A DNA stretch of 64,000 nt from assembly GCA_022828595.1 (NCBI GenBank), contig JAKGHH010000007.1:40672356-40736355 (forward strand). Reading direction: 5' to 3'. Made by a program: the position numbers and the translations under genes. This DNA comes from Nelumbo lutea (lineage: Eukaryota; Streptophyta; Magnoliopsida; Proteales; Nelumbonaceae). Below the pieces are notes generated by a model. The model searched no databases. It was not told the DNA's origin and was given only the letters and a program-made list of their open reading frames with translations. Of this stretch, positions 31,901-43,732 are shown piece by piece. Numbering within the stretch: the stretch's first letter is position 1; every line of letters starts with the position of its first letter.

Positions 31901-33119
31901 CAAATTCCTAATAAAAAGACGTGATGCCTAGAGATGTCCTAGGATTATTTTAGAAATAAATGAACTAAATGCATGGATTAATAACTAAAACCAAGTTAAC
32001 TTTCTACATGTATATGTAAACATTATTGATGCACCCTGATTTCTATTGCACGTTTTCTTAGTTTAAGAATATTAGTTGCTAAAGGTGAAAATATAACAAC
32101 TACAACGCAACAATTGTGACTAGAGTTGAACTAAAACTGAATGAATGAAATAGATAAACTAAAGAAAAATGAAAGAAACATTAAATGATTGCTAGATTAA
32201 TAAAGATTAGTAAAAGCTATGAGATGCAAATGCACATGTAAATGATTAAGAACTCTAATAATATCACATTCACTCTAATAAATTGATCCTACTTGACTAC
32301 TGAGGGAGAAACAAAAAAATAACTGACAAAATGGAAATTGCAAGCCTACAACAGAAGAGGAAAAAAAAGAATGTCAAACCTTATGGATCATGAAGTAGGA
32401 ATCACCTCTCGCCAGTTTTTTTCTATCAGCAACATGTTCTTCATAGTTGCCCTTGCTATGGTTCTTCATGAAGCCCTTGAAAATAATGTGAAACTCTTTG
32501 AGTTCAAGAGGAATTCTTAGTCATTTGGGAGGTCAAATACGTTGCATATGTAGCCCGAGATGTGTAGAAACATGCTAGATGAACGTAATTTTCTGCAACA
32601 TGATCTTTCTTTCAAGAAGGCTTCATACTTCTTCTCTTGAATTGAGGCACGACCTAAGGGTGTTCTTTGGATTAAAACTGATATGGAGGGACTCTAAGGA
32701 TGTTGGAGTGTGTTTGGGGAGGCTTTGGGACATGGGTAATGGCTGTGGAATTTGAGCTCTCTCCCTAAACTAGCTTGTGTAGGTTAGATTGTGCGTCTAG
32801 GATGTGAGAAAGGGGTGGTATTTATAGATTTTTTGAGAGGTGAATGAAGGACTGAGATGGGAGACAAGGAAAATCAATGGCTAATATATAAATGGTTTTT
32901 GGAGGGAGATTGATTGAGAGAATGGGCTGTCAAGATAGCTTTGTGAGAGATTTTCTCAATCAATCAAGACAGAGTGAAAGATTTCACCAATTACCTAAAT
33001 TGGACATTCCAAGTTTAAGTGATTATCTAGATTGATTGGAATCTATAGCTGGTCAAATCATAGACTTATACAATGTTTCTAGAGGCTGAGGGGAAGTTTT
33101 GGTCATTGAATGCCCTACG
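31901..33119. other. Unassigned noncoding DNA
   Basis: AT-rich, with no frame of recognisable family. A 60-codon frame at 32338-32520 has no features that support it. A-rich composition resembles 11880-12206, which lies on the other side of the gypsy-C/Copia-2 complex and may be the same older host element. Confidence 0.35.
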
Positions 33120-33960
33120 TTATAAGTTATGGTGAAGAGGATTTTAAACGGAGGGCCTAGATCGAGTCTAAAGATGGATGGGCTAACGGTGTCGGATTTG
33201 GACGATTTTTGTACTGTTGGAGTCAGAATTTTGAGCTCTATCCATCTAGAAGGTTGGGTTTCAGATTTTATAGGGGTTAGGATTTAGGGTTAGAGATGAT
33301 CTCAATCAGACAATCGGAATCGGTTTTGACTTTGGGTCTTGAGATGAAGGGGTAAGCAGTGTTGGATTTGAGTGATCTTGGTGTTGCTGGATTTGGATTT
33401 TTGGGCTCCACGTACCTATGGTCTCATATTTTGGATTTGATGTTAAATGAGGATTATGATCAAAATGACTCCAATCGAACGGTCGGAATCGATTCCGAAT
33501 TTGGGTCTTAGGATGATGGGGTAAACGGTGTCGGACTCGAGTGATCTTGGTGTTGTTGGATTTGGACTTTGGGGCTCTACGTACCTATGGTCTCGGATTT
33601 TGGATTTTGTTTGAAATGAGGACTATGATCAAAATGGCTCTAATCGGATGATCAGAATCGGTTCTGGCTTTGGGACTTAGGATGATGTGGTAAATGGTGT
33701 CAGACTTGGGTGATCTTGGTGTCGTTGGATTTGGGTTTTTGAGCTCTACGTAGCTATGATATCGGATTTTGGATTTTATTTGAAATGAGGATTAGCATCA
33801 AAATGACTCCGATTGGATGATCGGAATTGGTTCTGGCTTTGGGACGATGAAGGGGTAAACAATGTCAGAATTGGGTGATATTGGTGGCATTGGGTTTAGT
33901 TTTTCGGGCTCTATGTACCTGGGGTCTTGGATCCTTGAAGCCCCAACTTTTGTAAAATTT
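33120..33960. repeat. ~169 bp tandem repeat, about five units
   Basis: The word gtgatcttggtgttgttgg recurs at 33372, 33541 and 33710, with diverged versions at about 33202 and 33875, giving spacings of about 170, 169, 169 and 165 bp. Each unit also has a geometry of gctctacgtacctatggtct, ggattttg and atcggaatcgg. No coding potential. It lies just beyond the integrase end of gypsy-2. Confidence 0.9.
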
Positions 33961-34159
33961 TAAAAATACCCCCGAGTTAGTTGAGAGGTTAGCTGAAGCA
34001 TCCTTGAAGCTCAAAGTGTTATAGAAATACTGAGAGCAAAAAATGGAGTGTCTATAGTGCGCATTGTGCGGTGTGCAATGTGTATGGTATGTGTGCGTGG
34101 TTTGTTGAGCAACCATCTTGTAATGCCAAAAATTTTCTTTGTTGATATTAGATCACTGG

Positions 34160-35240
34160 TAGTACAATGAAGGTTCCCATTATTCTAACTCCTCTGTATG
34201 GGCTTGCCATCGAGATCTTCTAGCCTGTATGTACTAGGTTCGAAGACTGGTAACTCTGTACAAGCCTTCCTAGTTGGGCTCAAGCTTCCCTTCTCCTAGG
34301 GCAGGCACTATGACTTTGTAGAGGACGAGATTGCTGGTTTTGAACTCCCTTCTTCAGACTTTAGAGTTGTAATATTTGTCCATCCTCTATTGCTGTGCTG
34401 CCATCCTAATGTATGCTCAATTTCATACTTCTTCCATGAGGTCCAACTCTACTGGAGGTCTTTGTCATTCTGCTCCTCATTGTAGAACCCAGTCTGGAGA
34501 GTTGGTGAGCCTATCTCCATGGGTATCATGGCTTCGATTTTGTAGGTTAGGCTGAAGGGTATCTCTCTGGTGGCCGTTCGCGTTGTAGTCTTATATGCCG
34601 AGAAAATGCTCGAAAACTCTTCGACCCACCTCCCCATGGCTTGGTTAAGTCTGGTCTTCAAGCTATGTAATAGGGTGTGGTTGGTCACCTCAATTTGCCC
34701 ATTGCTCTGAGGTCGATGTACGACAGTAGTCCGGTGGTCGATCTTCAGGTCGGTGCAAAGGGCTTGAACTTTTGGTTAGTGAAATGTGTTCCATTATCTA
34801 TGATGAGGACCCATGGAATACTGAACCGACAAACAATACCTTGCCAGAAAAAATTCTGGGCATTGTGCACAGTGATGCGTGTCAGGGCCTCATCTTCCAC
34901 CCATTTAGTGAAGTAGTCCACTACTTCCAAGAAGAAATTCTTCTGCATGACCATGGTGGGGAATGGGCTGAGGATATCCATTCCCCACTGCACGAAGGGC
35001 CACAGACTAGTGATCGGCTTCAAGGGACTACAGGCTGATGATGGGGGTTTGAATGTCACTGACAACTATCGTACTTCCTTACGAACTGGATTGCATCCTA
35101 CTTCATGGTCGAACAGAAGTACCCTTACCGAAGTGCCTTGTGAGCCAAGGTTCAGGCATCGAAATGATCTCCATAGATACCTTTGTGTATCTCCCTAAGG
35201 ACGTAATCGACCTTGGATGGGGGAAGACACTTCAGGAAGG
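34160..35240 (-). pseudogene. Gypsy-2 integrase
   Basis: Frame 34745-35065 has FVQWGMDILSPFP (first Asp) and VLIIDNGTHFTNQKF (second Asp); 34449-34710 has the Glu in NGQIEVTN and ATREIPFSLTYKIEAMIP. The N-terminal zinc-binding part is degenerate at about 35070-35220, and the C-terminal part runs to about 34160. D-D-E residues are visible, but frames are broken between 34689 and 34745. Confidence 0.85.
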
Positions 35241-35547
35241 GGAGAGTGTGTGAGTGGCGGTAGAGTTGTCCCTAGATGAGGGTAGTACCGGCTGATTTGT
35301 GTTGGAGCTTCTTGTCTTCTATTTATTCTTCTAGAAGTGTGCCATCCCGGAGAGATTGTATGATGGGGTCCATCCAGGATGGGCCATGCTGAATGGAAGG
35401 ATGAGGACTAGCTAACTTTGATAGTGCTGTCAGCGTGATACTCGGCTGGGCCAAGGTGTCCATCCGCACTGTCAAGTTGAGGTTGGTCTTCAGAAAACTG
35501 GCTAACTTTAATAGTGTGCCAGCTCAGATGTTTTCAGCTCAGGGAAT

Positions 35548-35994
35548 CTATTGGGTGCTAAACTGCTCATGCTGTTGGATGAGCTCTTGAATGTTTTGGA
35601 AGTAGGCCGCCATGGTGGGGGTCTTCATCTCAAACTTGCCGAGAATCTGGTTAACCTCCAGCTGGGAGTCATTGAAGGTTTTGACTCGTCGAGCTCTGAG
35701 GTCTAGGGTGAGCTGAAGTGCGACGATTAGGGCTTCGTACTCAGCTTCGTAGTTAGAGGCTTTGAACTTGAACTTGAGGACATACACTAATACTATGTCA
35801 TTAGGGCCAAGGAGGATAAGGTTGGCCCCACTGCCTTTTTTGTTTGATGAACCTTCCACATGGAGAGTCCATATCTGCAGCTCCAAGGCCGGGTCCTGTG
35901 TAGTTAAGGTACACTCTACAATAAAGTTGGCCAAGGACTGGGCTTTGATTGAGGGCCGAGGTGTGTAGTCGATGTCAAATTCGTTTAACTCCAC
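35548..35994 (-). pseudogene. Gypsy-2 RNase H (RVT_3 type)
   Basis: 148-codon frame with IDYTPRPSIKAQSLANFIVECT, then LHVEGSSNKKGSGANLILLGP, NYEAEYEALIVALQL (Glu) and FNDSQLEVNQI. The first catalytic Asp (usually VDGSSN) is Glu here and the third motif is NDSQL, so it is only partly conserved. This second, plant-type RNase H is typical of Tat-branch elements. Confidence 0.88.
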
Positions 35995-37121
35995 ACTCCA
36001 CTTGATTTGGTGACCAGATGCCTCCGGCCTTTGGAGAACTTGCTTGAGGGGCTGGTTAGTAAGTACCCGGATGTTGTGGGCTTAGAAGTATGGTTTGAGC
36101 TTCCTTGCTGAGGTGACTAGTGCCAAGGCCATCTTTTCTAAGTTAGAGTATCAGGTTTCTATGCCACTGAGAACTTTGCTGGTATAGTAGATCAGTCTTT
36201 GTACCTGGTCTTTCTCCTTGACCAGTATTGAGCTGACGACCTCATCCACGACCGAGAGGTAGAGTAATAACTCATCCCCTGGGCTCAGTTTTGTGAGGAG
36301 ATGCAACAAGCTTAGGTACCTTTTACATTTTGAAAGAACCGTTCACATTCCTCGGTTCATTAGAATTCCATGATGTGCTTGAGGGCCTTGAAGAAGGGCA
36401 GACACTAGTTTCATTAATTTAGATATGAATCTACTGAGGGCGACTATTCATCCAGTGAGGTGCTGCACTTCTTTGTGGGTCCCAGGTGATTGCATGTTGA
36501 GGATGGCTTGGATTTTCTCTAGGTTGGCTTCAATTCCTCTTCTACATCACCATAAACCCCAAGAATTTGCCAAAGCCGACCCCGAAGGTGCATTTGGTTG
36601 GGTTCAGCTTCATTCTATACTTCTTGAGGGTGTTAAAGACTTCCTTAAGGTCGGTTAGGTGATGCTCGGCTTTCTTGCTTTTCACGAGCATGTCATCCAT
36701 GTATGCTTCCACATTTTTGGCCGAGCTAATCCTTGAAGACCTTGTTCACCAGCTGTTGATAAGTGGTGCCGATGTTCTTGATGTCAAAGGGTAGCAGCAC
36801 CTTGTAGCAGTACAACCTATGGTCGGTGATGAAGGCGATTTTCTCCTGGTCATCTGGGTGCATCTGAATCACAGATTATAACCAAGAACACGTCCATGAA
36901 TCTCAGTTGTTCATGCCCTGCGCTTGTGTCGACGAGTTGTTTGATCCTCGGCAGGGGAAAACTATCCTTGGGACAAGCTTCATTTAGGTTGGTGAAGTCG
37001 ATGCAGATCCTCCACTTACCATTGGCTTTCTTCACCATTACCACGTTGGCCAACCAGTTCGGGTACTTTACCTCCCGAATGAAGGCTAGTATCGAGCAAC
37101 TTCTAGACTTCATCGGTGATC
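35995..37121 (-). pseudogene. Gypsy-2 reverse transcriptase and first RNase H
   Basis: N-terminal RT frame 36850-37113: FIREVKYPNWLANVVMVKKANGKWRICIDFTNLNEACPKD. The catalytic YMDDM is encoded near 36688-36705. Lower down (36000-36350) lies a shattered RT-associated RNase H. Frames shift at least three times. The 5' end is interrupted by the MITE-like element. Confidence 0.85.
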
Positions 37122-37372
37122 GAGGTTCAAAGTATCGATACGGTACGCATTTCGACTATATCATATCGGTACTTAAAAACGGTCGATACACACTTTTTTT
37201 TATTTTTTTCAAAGTTTGGTTTTTTGGGAAGCTTATAAGATTTTTTTATTATTAAAAAAAAAGTTGGGGGTCCGAAACACCTGGAAATAGGCATTTTGGA
37301 CTGTATCTTTTTCAAAAGATTCAATATGATATGCCCGATACGGGGCGTATCGTATTGATACTTTGAACCATG
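37122..37372. mobile_element. MITE-like insertion, ~251 bp
   Basis: Terminal inverted repeats: GGTTCAAAGTATCGATACGG at the left and its near reverse complement (gtattgatactttgaacc) at the right. Flanks TCGGTGATC (37113-37121) and TCAGCGATC (37373-37381) look like a 9 bp target duplication with two changes, suggesting a Mutator-type origin. It interrupts the gypsy-2 RT lead-in. No coding capacity. Confidence 0.75.
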
Positions 37373-38418
37373 TCAGCGATCACCTGTCATCGTTCTATGG
37401 CAAAGCTTCTCTTCTTCTACCTAATGGGTCAATAGCGTGGGTTGATAGCATGGGTTAGCATTCAGGCGTGATGACCTTGGGGTGGATCCCTGCATATCCC
37501 TCAAGCAAACACGTCAGCGTGTTCTCTCAGTAGTTGTACTAACTCATCTCGAAGACGATCTCCCAAGAGAGAGCCAACTTGGACTACCTTATTGGGGTCT
37601 TCCTCAGAGAGTGGCACCAGAATGAGATCATCGATAGGTTGGCCACGCTATGTCTTAACATTGTCCTGTAGATCTATGCTTTCGCCATCAGTGTCTCTGT
37701 GATAGGGTGCAGTCCTCGACAAGAGGTCAAGTAGAACTGTCGTGCGGTCTTTTGGTCTCCATGTGCTACTCCCACACTATACTGGGTTACTAATTTATTT
37801 GCCAGGTGGATCATGGAGACCGAGGCCCACAAAGAGTTCAAGGTTGGGCGAACGAGGATGGTCATTATGTTGAAGATGAAGTCGACCATGGCCATTGTGG
37901 TGATGTCCCCATCTCCAATCAGAAGGGGGAGGGTGACCCTCCTGGTTGGAATGAGCGACCCCCCAGAGAAGCCCATTCGGGGAGTGTTGATAGAGACGAG
38001 GTAGTTTTTGTCGATCCGAGCTTGTCGAATGTGCCTTCGAAGAGGACATCTGCCAAGCTACCTGTGTCGACTAGGATGTGCCACACTTTGAAGTTGGCCA
38101 CCTCAGTTGTAATCACTAGGGTGTTGTGATGTGGGGTTTGGACCCCCGAAGGTCATCCTCTGTAAATGTGATCGGGTCTTCGTGTCTTTTCTTTAGACCT
38201 CTGTTGTCGATCTCGAGTAGCCGCACATGCTTTTTTGTAGCCTACGATCTTCGATATCTCTTCTCTTCTTGTTAGGCCTTTCTTCCTCGTCTCTCAACTG
38301 CGCCTGTGATTCTTCCACATTGATATACTTTTGGGCATGGCTTATCAGTGCGGGGATGGTCTAAGGGAGATTCTTGGAGATGTTGAAGTTGAATGGAGAG
38401 GGCCACAAACCGTGCTGG
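37373..38418 (-). pseudogene. Gypsy-2 protease and gag end
   Basis: Protease frame 37919-38116 has FKVWHILVDTGSLADVLFEGTFDKLG with the DTGS catalytic motif, continuing in another frame to LTRPTLNSLWASV-like sequence (37674-37976). The gag C-terminus, Arg/Glu-rich, lies at 38150-38418 and is cut by the Copia LTR. Confidence 0.8.
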
Positions 38419-39085
38419 TGAAGGGATGAGAGATCCATCATACGGATGGCCAAACCCTGCAAGAAGGTTGGGTGAAATTTCAAAAACTTGTCCCTCTCCC
38501 ATGTGGGAATCACATTCCCTATTTTAGAAAACTGCATTTTCAAGGATCAATCTTGAAATAAAACCGGACCAGATCTGAAGCCACAAGGTAGAAGAGGTAT
38601 ATACCTGATACGGAGTAACAGTAACTCCCAACGAAGGTGTTCATGCCCAAGGAGCAAACCAAAGACTGCTCCCACTGAGATGACACAGTGTGAGGTGGAG
38701 CAGGATTAGCAGGATGGCCCTTCAGCAAGAATGTGATGGAGGGCTGGTGAGCATGACTTCAGATTATCTTTTCTACCAAAAGGTAATATCAAGAACCTTT
38801 CTTGATCACTCCCATAGGTGGAGATCGAACTGATAGGGGCGGCAGGAGAGGAAAGAGCAGAAGATAGGAGCAGTCAACGGAAAATTCTTCTCTCTTTGTG
38901 AACTACAAACTGAGTATTGTGTATTGGAGGTTCCCCTACTCCTCTATTTATGGCCTTTAAAGAGAGCATCTCCTAATCCCATTAGGAGTTTCCTAATCCA
39001 AATCTTGTATTTGGATCTGGACTCTCTTTAAAAGATAAGGATAATCCCTTATCTTATTTGCAGATAAAGATCAGCCTTCCTAATT
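38419..39085 (-). repeat. Copia LTR fragment (probable Copia-3 3' LTR end)
   Basis: Minus-strand copia LTR whose terminal CA is at 38419 (plus strand tgaagggatgagagatccat, the reverse complement of the LTR end at 22740). No primer site follows on the low side, so it is the outer end of a 3' LTR or a solo LTR. Cut after cttcctaat at 39085 by element B. Confidence 0.85.
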
Positions 39086-40510
39086 GATGAGAGTAGAATT
39101 TATCATATTTTTATCCCCAAATATTCTGTCTTTTATACTGAATTAGTACTTAATTGGACTCATATTTATTATATTTCAGTTCAGGGCATGAAAGAAGGCA
39201 TCAGAAGCAAAGAAAGGCAAATCGGATGATTTTTCACAGTTTTTGGCACCATTCCGTAATTTGGGCCTAACTCGCGTATCCAAAATCCGATTGGGCTGAT
39301 TCAAGACCCATTGGAATGATAAGAGCAAAAACCACAACTTTCATGCGTTGGGATTTCAGCAGATTCGGCATGCATCAAAGTCAAATCCGAGCTCGAATTC
39401 GGGGCAAATTCGTAGGAAGGCACAATCCGCAGCTGAAGCCCAACTTGCAGAAAAGCCTAGCTGAAGCCCAATTTGCAGAGGTGATCTAAATTTATGAGTA
39501 ATCCCAGAAAGATAAAGAGATTGAGTTCATTAGATAAAGAGATAAGAGTAGGATTAGACTAGGACTTTCTAATCTTGAGAGATTAACTTCAAGAAAGAGT
39601 AGGAGAACACCCCCTCCCCTTTAGGCTATATAAAGGGGTAGGGGGTAGACTAGAGAGGTATCAAGAAAAAGATCAAGAGGATTAAGAAGTAGAGGAGCAA
39701 TCCATCCATCAAACAAGAAGTCTTCAAGAAGGAGGTGGCGGTAAGGAGAAGAGGAGATCTTAACTCTAAGGGCAACACCATGAGTTCTTTCTTTCCTCTT
39801 GTTTGTTTTATTTCCTTTAGTATTAACTGATTTATCTGTAGTTAGGGCTGTGGAAAGCCTAATCATAACAATAAATATATTTTTATTCTGATTTATCCAA
39901 GATCGTGATTTCCATATAGTCTATGAATTATCTTGCTTAATGCTATTAGGAGTGACCATCTCTTAATTGATCAGGCGTATGTGAATGAATCGAGAGAGGA
40001 ATTCACATAGCTGACCACATAATTCATTGTGTGAATTGAATGGTATATAGGGGTATATACACATGATTCATCTGAATATAATAGTTTTTTCCTTGGACTT
40101 AATGCACTTCTATCTTGAGAACTCTAGTCGAGAGATCAAGGATTTACCTAATAGAAGTAGTTTTAGTATATCTCGAGAGAGAATATTAAATAAAATTGGA
40201 AAGACTTCAGCTTATGGGAATGACAAATTATCTTGGATAATCTCATCCATTAATATTCATTGGAATGGTTAGCTGGACCGAAAGCCCTAGCGAATTCAAC
40301 CAATCGTTACATACTTCAGCATTGTTACTTCTGCTCTTGTTTTCTTTTTCTGCTTTCCATTAGTTCTTATTCTCAAATCTGAAATTTGATTGTCCAGATA
40401 ATTAGGGAAGACTATGGTTTTAATACTTATTTTGTTAAATCCCCGTGGGAACGATATTTTATACTACTTGATAACTAGTGCATTTGCTAGGGTTATATTA
40501 ATAGCTTTCA
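39086..40510 (+). repeat. Element B 5' LTR
   Basis: Starts TGATGAGAGTAGAATTTATC and ends AATAGCTTTCA. TATATAAA at 39627-39634. Same family as 46029-47508 and the reverse copy at 42243-43727. The LTRs differ by indels and many substitutions, so the element is old or chimeric. Confidence 0.92.
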
Positions 40511-40515
40511 AGTTT

Positions 40516-40535
40516 TTGGCGTCGTTGCCGGGGAT
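40516..40535 (+). promoter_or_regulatory. Element B primer-binding site
   Basis: TTGGCGTCGTTGCCGGGGAT, 5 bp after the LTR end. Same type as in element A (3356-3374). Confidence 0.82.
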
Positions 40536-40780
40536 TTAATCCTAAAATAATATTAGAATTTGTTAACTTTGATTAATTTGGAAACTTTATTTCTATTTTT
40601 AATTATTATTTTATTTTATTTTATTTTATTTTTATTTTATTTCGTTCGAGCATTCTCTGTTGGTTTTTATGTTTTCTATTGGATTTTTATTTGCTACCAT
40701 TGTTCGAATCGGGTTTCTTGTTGGTTCAGATCTTACTAGTCGTCTATTGACATGGCAACATAGACCGGCGACTACACGTG
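40536..40780 (+). other. Element B leader with TTTTA microsatellite
   Basis: Short noncoding leader, much shorter than that of element A. A (ttttа-type) pentanucleotide run lies at about 40605-40645. Confidence 0.6.
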
Positions 40781-42237
40781 AGTCTAGCTAGAATTTGATC
40801 CAGAAATTAAGGAAACGGACCCTTTCGCTTGTTTGCACAAGGGCTAACAAGGAGGTAAAGTACAGAGGAGGATGTTGTTTTATTGGCGAACCCCACGCAA
40901 TAGAGATTGGAAGGAGAGATGGGAAGAACGCGGGTAAAATCGCACCTGAGCTCTTTTGGACTATGCTTGCTCCTCTAGATCTATCTTCATCTATTCGGAC
41001 ATCAGAGAAGGTATGAAAGCATTGATGGGGGGCTATCTCCAGCATTTGCAAGCCCACCATTTATGCCAACAACTTCGAAATCAAGCCTGCAATAATTCAG
41101 ATGATCCAGACAAGTATTCAGTTTAGTGGGTTACCAAGTGATGACCCTAATGCACACATTGTTAACTTCTTGAAAATATGTGATACTTTTAAACATAATG
41201 AAGTTAGTGATGATGCTATTAGGCTTAGATTATTTCCTTTTTCATTGCGTGATAGAGCTAAAGATTGGCTTAACTCACTCCCTGCAGGAAGTATCACCAC
41301 TTGGAATGATCTAACCCAAAAATTTTTGGCTAAATATTTCCCCCCCTCTAAAATAGCAAAGTTAATAAATTATATCACTACTTTTGCTCAATTTGAGAGG
41401 GAATCCTTGTATGAAGCATGGGAACAATTCAAGGAGATGCTTAGGAAGTATTCTCACCATGGGATACCAACTTGGCATCAAATTCAGACTTTTTATAATG
41501 GTATTACCCCATCTAACCGATCCATTATTGATGCAGCCATAGGTGGTACGATCATGAGGAAAACTCCAGAGGAAGCATATGACCTAGTGGAGGAGATGGT
41601 ATCAAACAGCTACCAGTGAAGTAATGACCGAACCAATCAGCGGGGAGTACACCACATCAATTCCTTTGCAGCCCTATCTGCGTAAATAGCTAATCTGAAC
41701 AAGAGACTGGATAATTTTAGTATTGCAACCATTAATACACCATCTAGCATCTCATGCGATTTATGTGGTCAAATAGGACATACTAATTCTGATTGTCAAT
41801 TAAATAGTCCTTTTATTTCTCATGAGAATGCTAATTTTATCTCTAATGCTGGTAGGTCAAACTTCAACCCATACTCAAATACATACAATCAACAAAAGGC
41901 ACTCATGGGTTTCCAACCACAGCTGCCTCCACAAGAAAAAAAGAGTAATCTAGAAGAAATGATCTCTAAGTTCATTAATGCTATTGAAGCAAGGTTCCAA
42001 GAGCAAGATAAGAGGTTTTTAAGCCATGAAGCATCGATTAAGAACTTAGAAGTTCAAGTGGGGTAGATTGTAAGTATGTTGTCAGAAAGAAAAGAGGGAC
42101 GGCTACCCAGTAATGCAGAGAAGAATCCTAGAGAACAAGTAAATGCCATAACTTTAAGAAGTGGGAAAACAGTTGGCGGAATTCAAAGAGAAGATAAGGG
42201 AGCTGAAGTGGCCGATCTGCAAAAGGAGAATGAGGGA
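40781..42237 (+). pseudogene. Element B gag
   Basis: The 172-codon frame 41101-41619 has the gag core (CDTFKHNEVSDDAIRLRLFPF, DWLNSLPAGSITTWNDL, ESLYEAWEQFKEMLRKYSHHGIP). After a stop, the zinc knuckle CDLCGQIGHTNSDC is encoded near 41756-41797, and the linker NPREQVNAITLRSGK at about 42124-42168. The N-terminal part (40781-41030) is frameshifted. Interrupted at 42242 by the solo LTR. Confidence 0.9.
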
Positions 42238-42242
42238 AGTAC

Positions 42243-43727
42243 TGATAGCTATAAATATATAACCCTAGCAAGTGCACTAGTTATCAAGTAGTATAAAAGT
42301 ATCGTTCCCATGGGGATTTAACAAAATAAGTATTAGAACCACAGTCTTCCCTAATTATTTGGAAAATCAAAATTTAGATATGAGCAAAAACTACTCAAAA
42401 TAAAAACTAGAAGAAGAAATTTAGAAGCAAAGGGTGATCACAAACCGAATATGCAATGGATGAAATCGCTAGAACTTTTAGGTCCACCTAACCATTGTAA
42501 TTAATATTAATGGATTCGATTAACCAAGATTATTTGTCAATCCCATAAGCTGAGGTCTTTCCAATTTTATTTAATATTCTCTCTTGAGATATACTAAACC
42601 TACACCCATCAGGTAACCCTTTGATCTCTCGAGTAGAACTCTCAAGATGGGAGTGCATTAAGTCCAAGAAAACCATTAAATTCAGATGAATCATGTATAT
42701 ATATCTCTATATACCATTCAATTCACACTATGAATTATTTAGTCGATTATGTGGATTCCTCTCACATTCATTCACATAACTCAAATCAATTAAGAGGTGG
42801 CCAAGCTCTTAATTGCATTAAGCACAATAATTCATAGACTATATGGAAATCACAATCTTGGATAAATCACAGAGATAAAAATATATTCATTAACATGGTT
42901 TAGGCTTTTCACAGTCCTAGCAAGAAACAAATTAGTTCATGATAAAAGAATTAAAGCAAACAAAGGGAAAGAAATAACTCTTGAATTCACCCATGGTGCT
43001 GAGATATCCTCTTCTTGCCGCTACCTTCTTCTTGAAGTTTCTTGAATTCTTGACCTTTTCTTGACTGATTGCTCCATGCTTATTGATTCAATCCCCAAGA
43101 TTGAGTGATTGTGTCATGCCCTTAGCTGGTCTGCCCCCTCCTTTATTTAGATTGAAGGGGAGGGGGTGGTCTCCTACTTCCTCTTGAAGTTAATCTTACA
43201 AGAATAGAAAGTCCTATTCTAATCCTACTCTTATCTCTTTATCTAATGAACTCAATCCTTTTATCTTTCTAAGATTACATCAAGAGTTTAGATCTAGAAT
43301 GACTCTTCTCAGCTTCTTGTTCTTGGATTCGTATTAGACCTCCTCTGCGAATTGGGTTGCTGCCAGGCTTTTCTACAAGTTGGGATTCAACTGCGGATTG
43401 GGCCTTCCTACGAATTTGCTGTGAATTTGGGCCCAGATTTGACTTTAATGCATGCCAAATCTGTGAAAACCCAAAACATAAAAGTTGTGACTTTTTCTCT
43501 TATCTTTTCAGTGAATCTTAAATCAGCTCAATCAGAGTTCGGATATGTGCGTTACGCCCAAATTACTGAATGGTGCTGAAACTGTGAAAAATCATCCGAT
43601 TTGTCTTTCTTTGCTCTTGATGCTTTCTTTCATGCCCTGAACTGAAATATGAGTCCAATTAGGTGCTAATTCAGTATAAAAGACAGAGTAATTGGGGATA
43701 AAAATATGATAAATTCTACTCTCATCA
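42243..43727 (-). repeat. Solo LTR of the element B family, in reverse orientation
   Basis: 1485 bp; on the plus strand it begins tgatagct (the reverse of the LTR end) and ends ctcatca (the reverse of TGATGAG). Exact 5 bp target duplication AGTAC at 42238-42242 and 43728-43732. Excising it rejoins the gag-protease linker of element B. Confidence 0.96.
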
Positions 43728-43732
43728 AGTAC

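Larger units (their letters stand above)
34140..38418 (-). mobile_element. Gypsy-2: partial Tat-like Ty3/gypsy element
   Basis: Minus-strand gag-pol remnant in the order gag end, protease, RT, RNase H, integrase (high to low). The RNase H of RVT_3 type (VEGSSNKKGSGANLIL) between RT and integrase points to the Tat/Ogre branch. Cut on the right at 38418 by a Copia LTR and interrupted at 37122-37372 by a MITE-like sequence. No LTR recognised. Confidence 0.85.

Noticed and set aside
32338..32520. Small protein-coding gene of 60 codons.
   Set aside because: No recognisable family, no promoter or neighbouring exon, and located in unclassified A-rich DNA.
33120..33960. Centromeric satellite.
   Set aside because: Only about five diverged units; monomer length alone is not evidence of centromeric function.
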